64,000 bases of DNA, taken from NCBI GenBank assembly GCA_029948255.1, contig JALIZF010001939.1, forward strand, positions 787,001-851,000, given 5' to 3'. The DNA is from Telmatactis stephensoni. Lineage: Eukaryota > Cnidaria > Anthozoa > Actiniaria > Isophelliidae. Of this stretch, positions 45,527 to 57,800 are shown piece after piece. The position numbers were made by a program, and so were the translations under genes. Positions within the stretch are counted from its first letter, which is position 1; the number at the start of each line of letters is the position of its first letter. The notes under the pieces were generated by a model. The model was not told the DNA's origin. It made no database searches and saw only the letters and a list, made by a program, of their open reading frames with translations.

Positions 45527-48500
45527 AAGAAACACGACACGACTTTGCTCTGAAGCACTGAGACAAGCAATTAAAATTGCGATAAGAGAAAGTAAGCTGT
45601 CGTTTATCTAATAAAGGGTCTTTGGTTGATGTAGTAGGTAATTACTCGTGCCCAGGCCTTTAGGCCGGGAACGAGTTATAAATTGCAAATGTTTTTTTTT
45701 TTTTCTCTTTTCGTCCTCAGCTATTTCTGATTGGTTCGTTCTAGGGAACCTCTGATTGGTTAAGAACGTAAAAACAATGCCCTTCATTCATCAGTCCTCT
45801 AGGAGGCGTGTGATCCTCGAAGCTGGGGAATAAAGACTTGGGCAGGATTTAATGGTGGACAATGGCTGGAGTACAGCTTTAAAAACAGGCCCTTTGAGCA
45901 GTAAATAAAGCAAAGTCGAGCTTTTTACTCGAGGCATACCCAACTCCATTATAAGAGCGTTAGAATGGACAGCTATTTTGAACTCGGTCTCCGATTCTGC
46001 GACCAAAAAATGAATTCTAAAGGGACTTCTTCAAGTCGTACACTTTCCCCGTCTCAAGCATCAGATGTAAGCCAGAATTGGCGAGCTCTTATCATCAAAG
46101 CAGAGTGCCCCTCACAGTTCTCACTGCATATGTTGCTAAACGAACAGCAATAGAGGGAAGTCAATTGTGTATTTCCCGTCAAACAGTTATGAGAGCTAAT
46201 GGGGCCGGTTTTTGTACTAAATTTGAATATCGAAAACGAAGGAGACTGAAGCTCTGTGTTGTACGTGCTCTGATGATCTGACAGTATGCGTGTTTTATGT
46301 TTTCATATTAAAATATGAAAGAAAAATGTAGATGAGTAGTTACTATGTTAGTGAGTCAGTTGTAGAGCCTTTACGACAAACAATTCAGACGATAAGTGAA
46401 ATAAAATCAACTTAAAGAACAAGATATTCGCTTGAATTTTACGAGGTCTTAAAGAAAACAAGACTTTTGGAATGTGGGGTCAAGGCGGATTGGCAAAAAT
46501 CTGTCACGGAGCTCTGGAAGATAAGTAGGGCTTATCAAAGTAGTCGTCACCCAGGTTGATTGTACACAAACGTACAATTAGCTACAATTATTGAGGCTGA
46601 GCGTTTGTGTCAGTACTTCAGATCGATAGAATAAAATGAGAGATTGAACATTCTATGTGGTTGAATTCTATTTATTTTTGGTTTGATCATCTTGAACATG
46701 TCTAAAAATGTAAATAATTTGGCCGTCACGGTAGACTATTTATATGGCATGGTAAATTGATACAGTTCGTTAAGTGGATCTAAGTGGGACAGTTCGGGCA
46801 AAATTAAGAAGGTTATTAAGACCTCTTCTATAAACAGGGCCTCACCTTGGGCACGAGTGAACGCACGAGTGCGTCTAGTTATTCATGATTTGAGAAGAAT
46901 CTTTGAAAAATTTTGTTAAACTGACAGTGTGCCTTGTTAAATCATGTTTTGTGTTGGGATATTCAGAAAAGGGCGAGTAATAACGAGAATAATGGTAAGT
47001 TCATGATTTAGTTATAGCGCATTTGATCATTTCGCCATGGAAAATGCGCTCTAGAAGCTGACAAAACTGATTATTTATTGCTTGTGCATGCCAATTACAA
47101 ATGCTTTTCTAGAGCCTAAAACAAAATTCAAGTAGTATCACCAAATAGAGCGTACAAAACTCTCTATAGAGGCGAAATTTCGAGTCCAAATAAGTTTTTA
47201 TAACAAAGATATTAGTGATGAAGTATGCTGACATTTTAGTAAGAAATGTATGGGGTCGCCATCTTGGTGGTATTGCCTATACCACCAAGATGGCGGCCAA
47301 AACATCGAGCCTGAAAATGACACGAAAATAGCAGCTAATTTGCTGATTTTAGGCTAAATCTTTCTTAAATGCAAAAAATACTCATTAATTAACAGGAAGT
47401 TGTGAAATTTGTGGCCGAATGATAAGTTCTTAGCTCCTTCAAAATATCATGACGGCATTGCGTGACACATTTTTGATCGCTGATAAAACGATGGCGAAGC
47501 GACAGAAACAGTCAAAAAATTCAAGGGAGACTTCTTTCAGACTCTTTTGCTAAATTATGTGATTAAAAGCTTTAAAAAATATATTTTTCTGAAATTTTCC
47601 TTGCTTTTGACGTCGCATGCAATTTATTATTATTTATCTACTGATTTTCTAAGTCAGTGTTTACATGCGGCACCAGGATCATCCTAGCACTAGGATCATC
47701 TTTGCACTAGGATCAATTTCAATCAATTATATACATTTACTGCATTCTGTTTACATGGAAATTTATGTCTTTACTTAATTCGGATACTATAGGATCATCC
47801 TACTAAAATGATCCTAGTGTTGTGTGTTACGAGAGACTAGTCGGGATCGCCTGCTCTGCCAACTCATTTATTAGACTTTGAACAAAAGCTAATTACAAGC
47901 TAAGCAAGGGTTGGTACCGACTACAAGGCAGGTTAGAGCCAGGCGAACCAGAAAGGCTTTCCTTAGTCGGAGTGGCTGTCAGAAGGAGTTCCTTACTCCA
48001 CCACTTTCCTTACTTAGGGCTGTACTTTCCAATTAACACTGAGTCGTACCCCAAACTTGCCTAGTTAGTTTGTAGAAAGACTTAGTTAATGTGCGAGTGT
48101 GACAAATATCGACAGTCCTTATATTATAACAACTAAGCTAAATCTAATTTCCAGCTGTTTACATCACGTTTGGAGTTAAAGCCGGAGAAACCCTACGTTG
48201 GTCTGTTTGGTTTATAGTGAAGGCGTGAGGGTGCGTCACACAAGTCGAAACACTACACAAATCCTACAATCAAAATGGTCAAAGTTACAACACTTAAAAT
48301 GCTTAACTAGTAAATTACTCAAAAATACACTGAGGTTAATAAATACATAATTGCTGGGTTTCAAACAGCTGATGAATTCATTATCTGCCTCAAATGCCGG
48401 TCAGTGTATGACCACCATGTGCTCTCAACCAGAGAATTTTCTCAGTATTCAAAACTTGTCTTTCAGCTGATAAAAATTCCAGCAAGATTGAGAATGACGT

Positions 48501-51500
48501 CAGATGAAACCCAGCAATTACTGGAAAACTCTAGCGTAACACATGTTAACACCCCTTTAATCTTATGAATATTTTGTTTCCAGGGGGCGCGCTTTTCTAC
48601 GTTCCATTCTGTTCATTCACGATGGAACCAATGCGAAACGCTAACACCAAAACTTGTTGATGTATCAAAAGAGTGTCCTGTAAGCTCCTACAATGAATGG
48701 GATACTTTAGAAGAAGTAATAGTTGGAAGAGTTGAAGGTATTGACTCATAGTTGTAATTTTTCATGCATAGATAGATTAATATAAATGTTGTTTCTTCTA
48801 TGTAATTTTTATCTTTTTTACTGAGTATTCATAAAATCTTTAACAAGAAAAACTAACGCAATGAGTTGGACGTTTCGATGACCTCCTATTATATTCAACT
48901 ATTTACAGATTAATTAACGATTACACATCGTTCCCCCTCCCCCTAAAAGTCAAACAAAATAAATAGTAACTGATAATTATGAATTAGAAATCTACCCTCC
49001 CCTGAAATTCAGCCTAGAAGATATTAAACAAAAATTAATGATAGTACTTTTAAACCTGCTCTTCCCTATACGGCAATATATTTACTAATTTAGTCTATTT
49101 AGAAATTAAGCGCTGTTTTGCCCTTTCCCACAAAATATTTTTAGCCTTGCGGTTAAACGTTGTTGATTCTGAACACAATCGTAACTGTGTAGGAAGTTCA
49201 TTAAATAATTTAGATGCTGAATCTTGAAAAGTTCCTGTCGTTAAGGGTATAGTAAGTTGTAGGGCTATGCTTGAGCGTAGCTGTCTCTTTGGTGCATGCC
49301 TCTCTAATGGAAGATATTCTGGCCACGATGAGTTAAAAATGGCTAGGTGAGCAGATCGAAGTAAATGAAATTGAGTTCTCTCTTTAGTTGGAAGCCATCC
49401 TAACTTCATGACATCTTCTTCTGTAGCAAAGTGATTGGTGACAAATTTTGTACTTTCTGCATCTTTTTCTGTAAGTATGCAGGAAGTGGATAGCATACTA
49501 TATCATTGAAGTGTAGCCTTGAGAGCACCAGGCTTTCAGCTATAGTTGCTTCTTTATATGAAATGGTGCCAGCTTTCGTATTTTCCGTAGTGTTGACAAG
49601 ACACCATAACACGATGATTGCACATACTTTACGTGATCTGACCATTTGAGATTTTCGTCAAACCAAGTACCCAGGAGCTTGAATGTCTTTACTCTCTCTA
49701 CTGTTTGACCTTTTATTTTAAGAGATAGTATAAACTCTCCGAGACCATGCGTCCGTGACATCTGCTGTGTTGACACTAACATTTGCCTGGTCTTCTTTTC
49801 ATTTAGTAATAAATTAATCCCAATCGCCCAATTTTCAAGTGCCGAGAATGTTGTTTCCATCTTGTGTGTACAGGTCCTAAGATCTGTGGGTGCACTATGA
49901 CTGTAGAACGTAGTGTCATCTGCATACTGGAAACAAGTGCAATTCGCGTCGTCCTGGAGGTCGTTGACATATAGGTTAAACAGGACGGTCCCAAAATTGA
50001 GCCCTGAGGCACTCCAAACTTCCAATATTTATCATGTAAACAGGCATAAAAAACTAAGCCTATACCGTTTCAAAACAATTAATGTTTTAAAAATACGATA
50101 AAAATGAGCCGAGTTATGGTAAGTCAAAGTGATCCAGATTTCTATATGTTTTGGCGCGTTTGCCCCAATTCAAGATGGCGGACGAAAGCGTAAAGTGGCT
50201 TATTGTCCTTTACTTGATATGCTGTAAGGATTTGTGAACAAATAAAGTAGATGCCTAGATGTAGTCCAAAGCAAAGAGTAAATCAATCCCTCCATTTGTA
50301 TCGTATATGATAGATGTACCTAACCAACAATCATTTAAAAACACGACTCATTCCGCTTCCTCATTTTTCTCATTTTGTCGCCTTTACTGTTGTAGGGTCA
50401 GCCGTACCATCCCTTTCAGTAGATTTTAAACCCTATGTACCAAAAGAAGATTTTGGATTTTTTAAGACGTATAGCGGTAAGCCTTGGCCAAAGGAACACG
50501 CAAAGAAAGCAGTTGAAGAAATTGAAGAATTATGCAACGTCTTGAAGCATGAAGGTGTTACTGTAAGGAGACCAGAAATTGTTGATTTCACGGAGGTACA
50601 AAATGATAATGCATTTGTTTATAATCTTTTATAATTATTCTTCGATACATGGTACATTTTGTCAAACTAATATTATGGTCTCTTGGTCAAACCATGCCAA
50701 GTGACTGGGTATTATAATCTTGGCCAGACTTAATATTTTGATGCAACTTTCAAGGTACGGAATGGGTCAAGTGACCTGTTACCTGATTACGTCTACAGTG
50801 ACGGAGAAAAAAAGGAATCAAATATTCTATTATGCTTTTAGTTTTATCCCTATTTAAAAGATCGAGTCACGTGACTTATTTTACCTCATACCTATGTTTC
50901 CTCATACCAATGGGAGACTTAATTTTTTCATTCCTTCAATGGGATAACATACATATCACCAACCATCCCCGTGTGCGAATAACTAAGTCTTAAAGTGTAT
51001 CTGATCATATTTCAGGTTTACAAAACTCCTGACTTTGAATCCAGTGGTCTGTATGCAGCTATGCCAAGAGACATTTTATTGGTTGTGGGCAACGAAATCA
51101 TAGAATGTCCCATGGCTTGGCGCAGTAGGTTCTTCGAGTACCGAGCTTACCGTCCACTCATCAAGGAGTATTTTAAAAAGGGTGCCAAGTGGACCACTGC
51201 ACCTAAGCCACTTATGTCGGATGAACTCTACGATCAGGTTTGTATACAAACTGCAATACTTTTCCGTTCAATTCAATTTCAATTTCAATTTCTTTATTCA
51301 CATGCACATAAATAAAAGACAATTACAAAAACAAATATAAAGCTATAAATGACATTAAATAAATAATTTGGCTGTTAAAATTAAAAAATATGTGTGTCAA
51401 TTATTGAAAATTGTGTGCAGTGGTCAAAGGAGCATGGGCTTTCGAGTTGACCACTGCCATAATTAATTAAATGGCGAGCTCAATAATTGATCAAATATAG

Positions 51501-53101
51501 TTATAATACATGTCTAGGTTCAAAAGTCCTTATATAAGTATAAATAGTTATCCCCATTCCCAGGACTTCAAAAGGAGGCCTGAGAAAGGGAATAAGATAA
51601 TATAATTGTAGTATGTCAATGAAAGATTTGAAGTGTTTTTTTTTTTAATATATAAATATATATAACTAAATAATAAATTATATAGATTAATTTAATAAAT
51701 AGAAAAGTAATGTAACATTTAAATAATTACATTACCATTTGCTTTTTCAAAAAATGGGCTTTGATTTTTTTCTTGAAAGAAAGGTAGGTTGGTGAATTTT
51801 TGATAGAAGCTGGAATTGAATACCAGATAGTTGATAAAGAGAATTTAAATGTAGAAATACCATAGTTTGTATTAACCGTTAACCAGCACCTTCTCCTTAA
51901 AACGCATTAGTGAAATTAGAAGATATCTTGATAATTCGAGCACAGAATAGCTTGTCCATGCATTTGTTACGTCAAAAATTGACCAATGCAACAGCTTACT
52001 TTATGGGTTACCTGATAAAGAAATTGCAAAGCTAGCTTCAAATGATCCAGAATTCTGCGGCGAGGTTTTTAACAAGAGCTAAGAGATGTGAGCATATTTC
52101 GCCAATTTTTCATAAGCTCCACTGGCTTCCCGTCAAGAAACGCATTATTTTCAAGGTATATATTACTGCTCACTTACAAGGCTCTCCTCAGTACTTGAGT
52201 GATCTGCTTCGTGTGTATAAACCAACGCGGAGATAAAGACATTTTTATTTTCAAAAAATGTTGGTTTCCAGGTTAGTAACAACATCTTAGATATAGTAGT
52301 TTGCATTATTTGTGTACGAAATGCATTGGAATTGAACAAAAAGCATATTGGACTGAGAAACTCGCTACAATTCTATTTTTTAATGTCAAAAATGGGCATT
52401 GAAAATTTATAAGAAAATATATTTGTTTGGGTGACCTTGGTTGGAATAGTCCCACTGTAACATTCTATTTCTTCTCGATCAGTTATTGTAAACTCTAGTA
52501 TATTTTATTATCCACAGGACTATCCAACTAATGATGAAGAGCGACGCCAATACTCTGCCCAAGGGAAGTATGCCACTACTGAATTCGAGCCATGTTTTGA
52601 TGCAGCTGACTTCATGAGAGCAGGAAAAGACATTTTTGTACAAAGAAGTCAGGTATGTACGAGATTAAAGGCCACGAAGGGAGGGGAGGCTGAGGACAAT
52701 GGTTGACATTATTGGCTTTTCTGACATCACGAATTTACTGGGGCTACACTAGAAGTGATTACTGTCACTATTACGAATGCATAATCAAAGTTCCAAACCG
52801 TTTTCAAGTGCACGTGAAAAAGTAATGTGAATGAACAAATGGCAGCACTTTTTCCGAACTAATATATACATAAATTATATTGATTTCTAACCTCTTTGTG
52901 AGTGACAATTACATTAATAAATTTCACCATCTTTCAGGTAACGAATTACATGGGGATAGAGTGGATGCGTCAACATCTCGGTGACCAGTACAACGTTCAC
53001 ATCCTTTCGTTTGACGACTCCAATCCCATGCACATCGACGCAACTTTCTATCCTATTGGCCCTGGTGTTCTTCTTCAAAACCCAGAACGGCCTTGTCATC
53101 A
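45527..53101. repeat. Segmental duplication block 2, second copy (partner 31984-39545)
   Basis: Offset about 13543 at the left end and 13556 at the right, because of a few small indels (for example a 6 bp atgcac insertion near 51301). It carries the same LINE fragments as block 2 copy 1: 49091-50016 (-), ~51270-51875 (-), 51886-52246 (+). Confidence 0.92.
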
Positions 53102-53762
53102 AGTAGACATGTTCCTCAAAGCTGGATGGAAGATTGTTCACCCACCAAAACCAGTGATGCCAGATGACCATCCTTTATGGATGTCGTCCAAGTGGTTGTC
53201 TATGAATGTGTTAATGTTGGATGAGAAGAGAGTCCTTTGCGACAAGAACGAAACTCCGACCATTAAGGTACATTTCTTGAAGTGTGTGTGTGGCGGGAGG
53301 GGGATGTGTGCGTTAATTGGTGGGTGGTACGATGTGTGTGGCGTGGGGAGAGATGAGTTTGGGATGTGCATGGGTGGGATTGTGTGTGTGTAGGGAGAAT
53401 CAGGGAACTAGAGAAAGACTCCACCCCAAAGGCCGAGTCCTACCCTTTTTATAACCCATTTCCTTTCAAACGCCGTTTCCTTTCACGGCACGGTTACGGC
53501 AAGAATTTCCAATGCTTTTATAGACAAAACGGCACTGACACGGTTACGAAACGCGGCGCGATCCGTTTCACACTCATATAAAATCTGCTTTAGTCTACTA
53601 CTCTCAAAGCATAACGAATGCCTTTCTTTAATTTAGATGTTCGAGAATCTTGGTATTAAGTGTGTTCCTGTAAGTATAAAATACGCTAATTCATTTGGTG
53701 GTGGATTTCATTGTTGGACTAGTGACATACGTCGTAAGGGAAAATTAGAGTCGTATTTTTAG
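46944..53762 (+). CDS. GATM: Glycine amidinotransferase C
   Basis: Seven exons: 46944-46994, 48584-48737, 50396-50595, 51016-51237, 52518-52652, 52938-53267, 53637-53762; 405 residues. The presequence exon matches copy B. The catalytic residues Asp237, His286 and Cys390 are present. Exon 7 is distinct from A and B ([12 protein letters not shown], and synonymous changes), and the last intron differs in sequence and holds only a decayed MITE family 2 copy (53470-53592). Copies B and C should therefore encode nearly the same protein except at the extreme C-terminus. No disabling change is visible. Confidence 0.92.
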
Positions 53763-54874
53763 CATGATCTTCCTGTTCCGTCTATGTAAGGAGGATAAAA
53801 CGTGTCAACTGCGCCAAAATTAGCAATAAAAATTGCGTATTGAAACGTGCAACCAGTTTTATTCAAGTGGTCTATAGAAAATGCAGCTTTGAGGTGAAGT
53901 TTCACTGGACAACATAATGTAACATAGCACGCGCGGCTGCTAGTATATTTTGAATATAGTACCCTATTCAAGACACAAAAAGATGATATGGCTTGGGATC
54001 TCGTCAAAATTATAGATCCTGTTTAAGATAATTTTGGGTAAAATGTATACCCTGTTCAAGACAGCAGGGCCAAAAACCATATCTTATCCAGCGGCACATA
54101 CCCGTATAGCAAATATATGGAAGGTCCCCCCCTCCCCCCGGGCATCGATGTTGCAATGTTGCTCTAAAAGTTGCAGACAGTGATGTCTGTTTATAATCAA
54201 AATATCATATCACCCTTGAGCTCTGATAAATGATAAAGTGGTCTTAGAAGTATAAAAGCTGATAATTATATTTCTGGCTACAGAAAGCTTTTTTTACACC
54301 GCTATCTATTCTGAAATGCACCCGATTAAGTCTTCAACCGCGTTTTTTTTTTTTTTTTGATTTTACTATTGTGCCTTTAATTTCAGTTCACGAAAAGCTT
54401 CTTCCTTCTCAGTCTACTGCTCTTTATTTTATTTTCAGTCGACTGTTAAAAAAACTAAAAATCTTGACGACTTGATGACCATAATTTAAGTTCATTGTTG
54501 TCAACTGTATGTTGTCAAGATACTCTAAATCCACGCACACTCACCATGCACCTTTTTCTGAAATCTTGCGCGCCACACAATTATACCCTATGTCTAACAC
54601 TGCAATGCTGGGCGCAATGATACAAAAAGAGTTGGAGAAGAAGAACTCCATCTTAAACCTGCAAATGTGTTGCGCGCAAACTTGCAGAAAACGTTGCAAT
54701 AAAAGCTGCATCGTAGGTCCGCTCCTTTAGTGATCGACATTGCTCTATAATATTTACACTTTGCTCTGCTAGTGCTTCCATTACAATTAGACAACATATA
54801 GATTACTGTCTCTGTCTTTCATCTCTGTGGTTATATTATCTAATGGGATGGCATTTTTATCGAATATGACTGGT
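53763..54874. other. Convergent spacer between GATM C and the receptor kinase
   Basis: Holds the 3' UTRs of two converging genes. Around 54005-54140 a repeat (atagatcctgttta, gcggcacatacccgtatag, then a C-rich run) resembles 21290-21390. A T run lies at 54343. No further gene seen. Confidence 0.5.
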
Positions 54875-57800
54875 TCATCTTCGTTGTCTAGCAGGGATTT
54901 CTTCTTCCTTGATCATAACCTCGTCGTAACCTTGATTATCTTTGATAACCACTTCGTCGTATCCCTTATCTTTAATAACCACTTCGTCGTATGTCTAAAG
55001 CATTAAGAAACACAAGATAAACGAATACCAGAACGTTGGGGGTATGGGTGGGGGAAGAAAATGAAAGTGAAGGGGGAGGGCAGGGAAGGGAAGTGGGGAA
55101 GGAAGGAACCGAGGAAGAGGAAGCGGCAACATATGAACACAAATGTAGTAGCAGCATAGTGCGCCATTCACAAGCCTTCAACGCGGCCACGTTGAGCCTT
55201 ATCCTAGCTGGAAACTTCTTTCAACCTATATGTTGCAAGGACAACATTTTTGAAAGCCATCTTTATTATTTTTATAAGACCTTATAATAGAATTTACTCG
55301 GGAAAATTTAAAAAATTACGAAAATTTACGACTGGAAACCCGAATGACAAAGCTTGCTTGCAAAGACCATCTGGATAATTTTGCACATTTGCTCGTTTGA
55401 CTGCAAAAACACAGATCTAGATTCGGTCCATATCAAGAAATCTGTTGTGTTTTCGGGCTTCTTGTGGTAAACAACATACACTGTTCCAGTCCTTTTTCGG
55501 TCAAAATCAAGATGGCTGACTTGGTTAGCATGTTTTCACTCGAATGACTGTAAATTTGGATAGAATTTTCGAAAATCGCCTTTTTCGTGATAAAAATTTA
55601 TTCCAACTTCCAAATATGGTAAGTACAAATTTCCTTATATGGAAGAAGGAGCTCGTGCGAAAACAGCACATTTCTATAAGACATTTCTTGATATGAGTAC
55701 CACAAGTAGCCCGAGTAAAGAGCAAACAACTTACGGCAACAAGAGATAGAAGTCCACCAACTTCATAGACCAGATCAGAGAATCTTGGTCTTTGCTTGGG
55801 ATTTGGATTCCAGCATTTCCTCATTATCAAGTACCTTGGGAAACATACAAAAATGGATTAAGCACTTTTTCGTCAAGTAGTTTGATATTCAAAATAGTCC
55901 TTACAAGTCACGTGATGTATCACGTGGTTTCTCCAGTCTGTAGCCTTCTTTGAGCTTCTCTAGAATTTCCAAACCAGATAATCCTCCATATGGAACAATA
56001 CCTATTGTCGAGAATATGAATAGACTAATATCAATAGACCATGACCAAGAGACTGTCACGACTGTCACGTGACATCATCTCAACTTGGGGGCTGTTTGTA
56101 GAACTGCTTTTTGGCTGCTTTTCTCGCTACTTGAATATTTACAATTCACTACCAAATCTTCCCTTACCTCCAGATTCGATCTCCCACAACAGAACACCAT
56201 ACGACCATCTACCACCATACAAAAATGAAAGACATTAATTTTCGTATTAGCGTAGGACAACAAAGAAATCTTCAATCCTATGAGTGTGTGTCAGAGTTAT
56301 GAGCAAATAAAAACTTACACATCAGTCTCAGAGGTGTAGGTATAGTCTTGTAAAGATTCTATAGCCATCCATCGCACAGGAAGAATTCCCTGGAACAATT
56401 AGATACATGTTCAGTTTGATACAAGATTCTTCATTTGTACCACACTGTATATATATTTATTATACGACCGCGCGCTTTTCAGTGCAAATAAAAACTAAAC
56501 CGAGTGCAAATATGCGAGCGTATTACACGGTTTTGAAAGCTGCATTAAACGGTTTAGTGCGCGCAAAGGTAAGGTTTATTTTGTTTTTCCTTGAAGTTGG
56601 CCGTAAAATAGACAATTTTTTTGTTATTATATAGTTGTATAGTTGTTGTTTAGTTGGATACGGACGACGGACGTACGGCGCGGGAGAAAAAATGTTCGAA
56701 GTGAATGCCACCTACCCCTGCGGTGTTTTCGTACATTCCAACTTCATACACATCACGTGATAGACCAAAGTCAGAAACCATGGCAACCATTTTTTTACCC
56801 AATAAGATGTTACGAGCTGCCAAGTCACGGTGGACGTACTGGTGACAAAAAGTAATACGGCGCAAGTATTTTAATCGAAATCTAGTCAATAAAAAAGTGA
56901 ATTTTAGATCTCTTGTTTACCCTGTGTCTCTCCAGATGTGCCATCCCTCGAGCAATCTCATAGGCATACTTCAGTCTCTCTTTTTCTGGGAGCCCTTTGG
57001 GCTGGGGTTCCTGACCAGTGTTTTCATACTCAGGTACTGGGCGATTTTCTTTGATGTGATCGAGAAGACAACCATTTGGAGCAAATTTCACCACCAACAA
57101 TGGAGGACCTTGAAATACAATATCTAAAGGTTAGTAACACTGGAACATTCGGGTTCTTTCACTTTATAGTAGAATCTCTTTAAAGGGGACATCAAATGTT
57201 CGTTTTATAGAGGTTTAATTTACAAGGAAATGTATAGAGATTCCAGCTATCGGGACATAGAGACCTGTCCGTTATAGAGAAGTATCCGTATTATAAAGGT
57301 GTACCTGAGGGGAGGTAATAACAACTCACCATTAACAGTACAAGCTCCAATCAGACTGACAATGTTGGGATGATCACCAATTTTAGACATGATGTTGATT
57401 TCGTTGCACAAGTCACGGAGTTCACGTTCTGTTGGGCTGTCTGAAGCGAAACAAAATCAAATACGAAACTTTGATATGCAAAGTTATTAAATGAATATAA
57501 TTTTTTTTATTGATTATTTCAGTTAACGTCATAATGTCTTTTCCATGTTATGTATATTTGTACAATATTCAGCTGGATGGTTCTTAGTTCGATAATATCC
57601 ATTATATAATAAATGGTATATTATGTGCGCTCTGAATCATATGTGATTACAACACACACATAGATTACGTCATTGAATCTCATGCGCGCTCTGATTGGTT
57701 GAAATGTTTCGATGAAAATTATATGAATCAAATAGATTGCATTTTCCGTGGGTCTGTAATTGAATAGATGCACAGAAGACGTCAAATTGTGGTGAGAACA

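Noticed and set aside
55036..55287. Plus-strand Glu/Gly-rich ORF near the receptor kinase tail exon
   Set aside because: Low-complexity purine-rich sequence inside a kinase-gene intron; no domain and no support.
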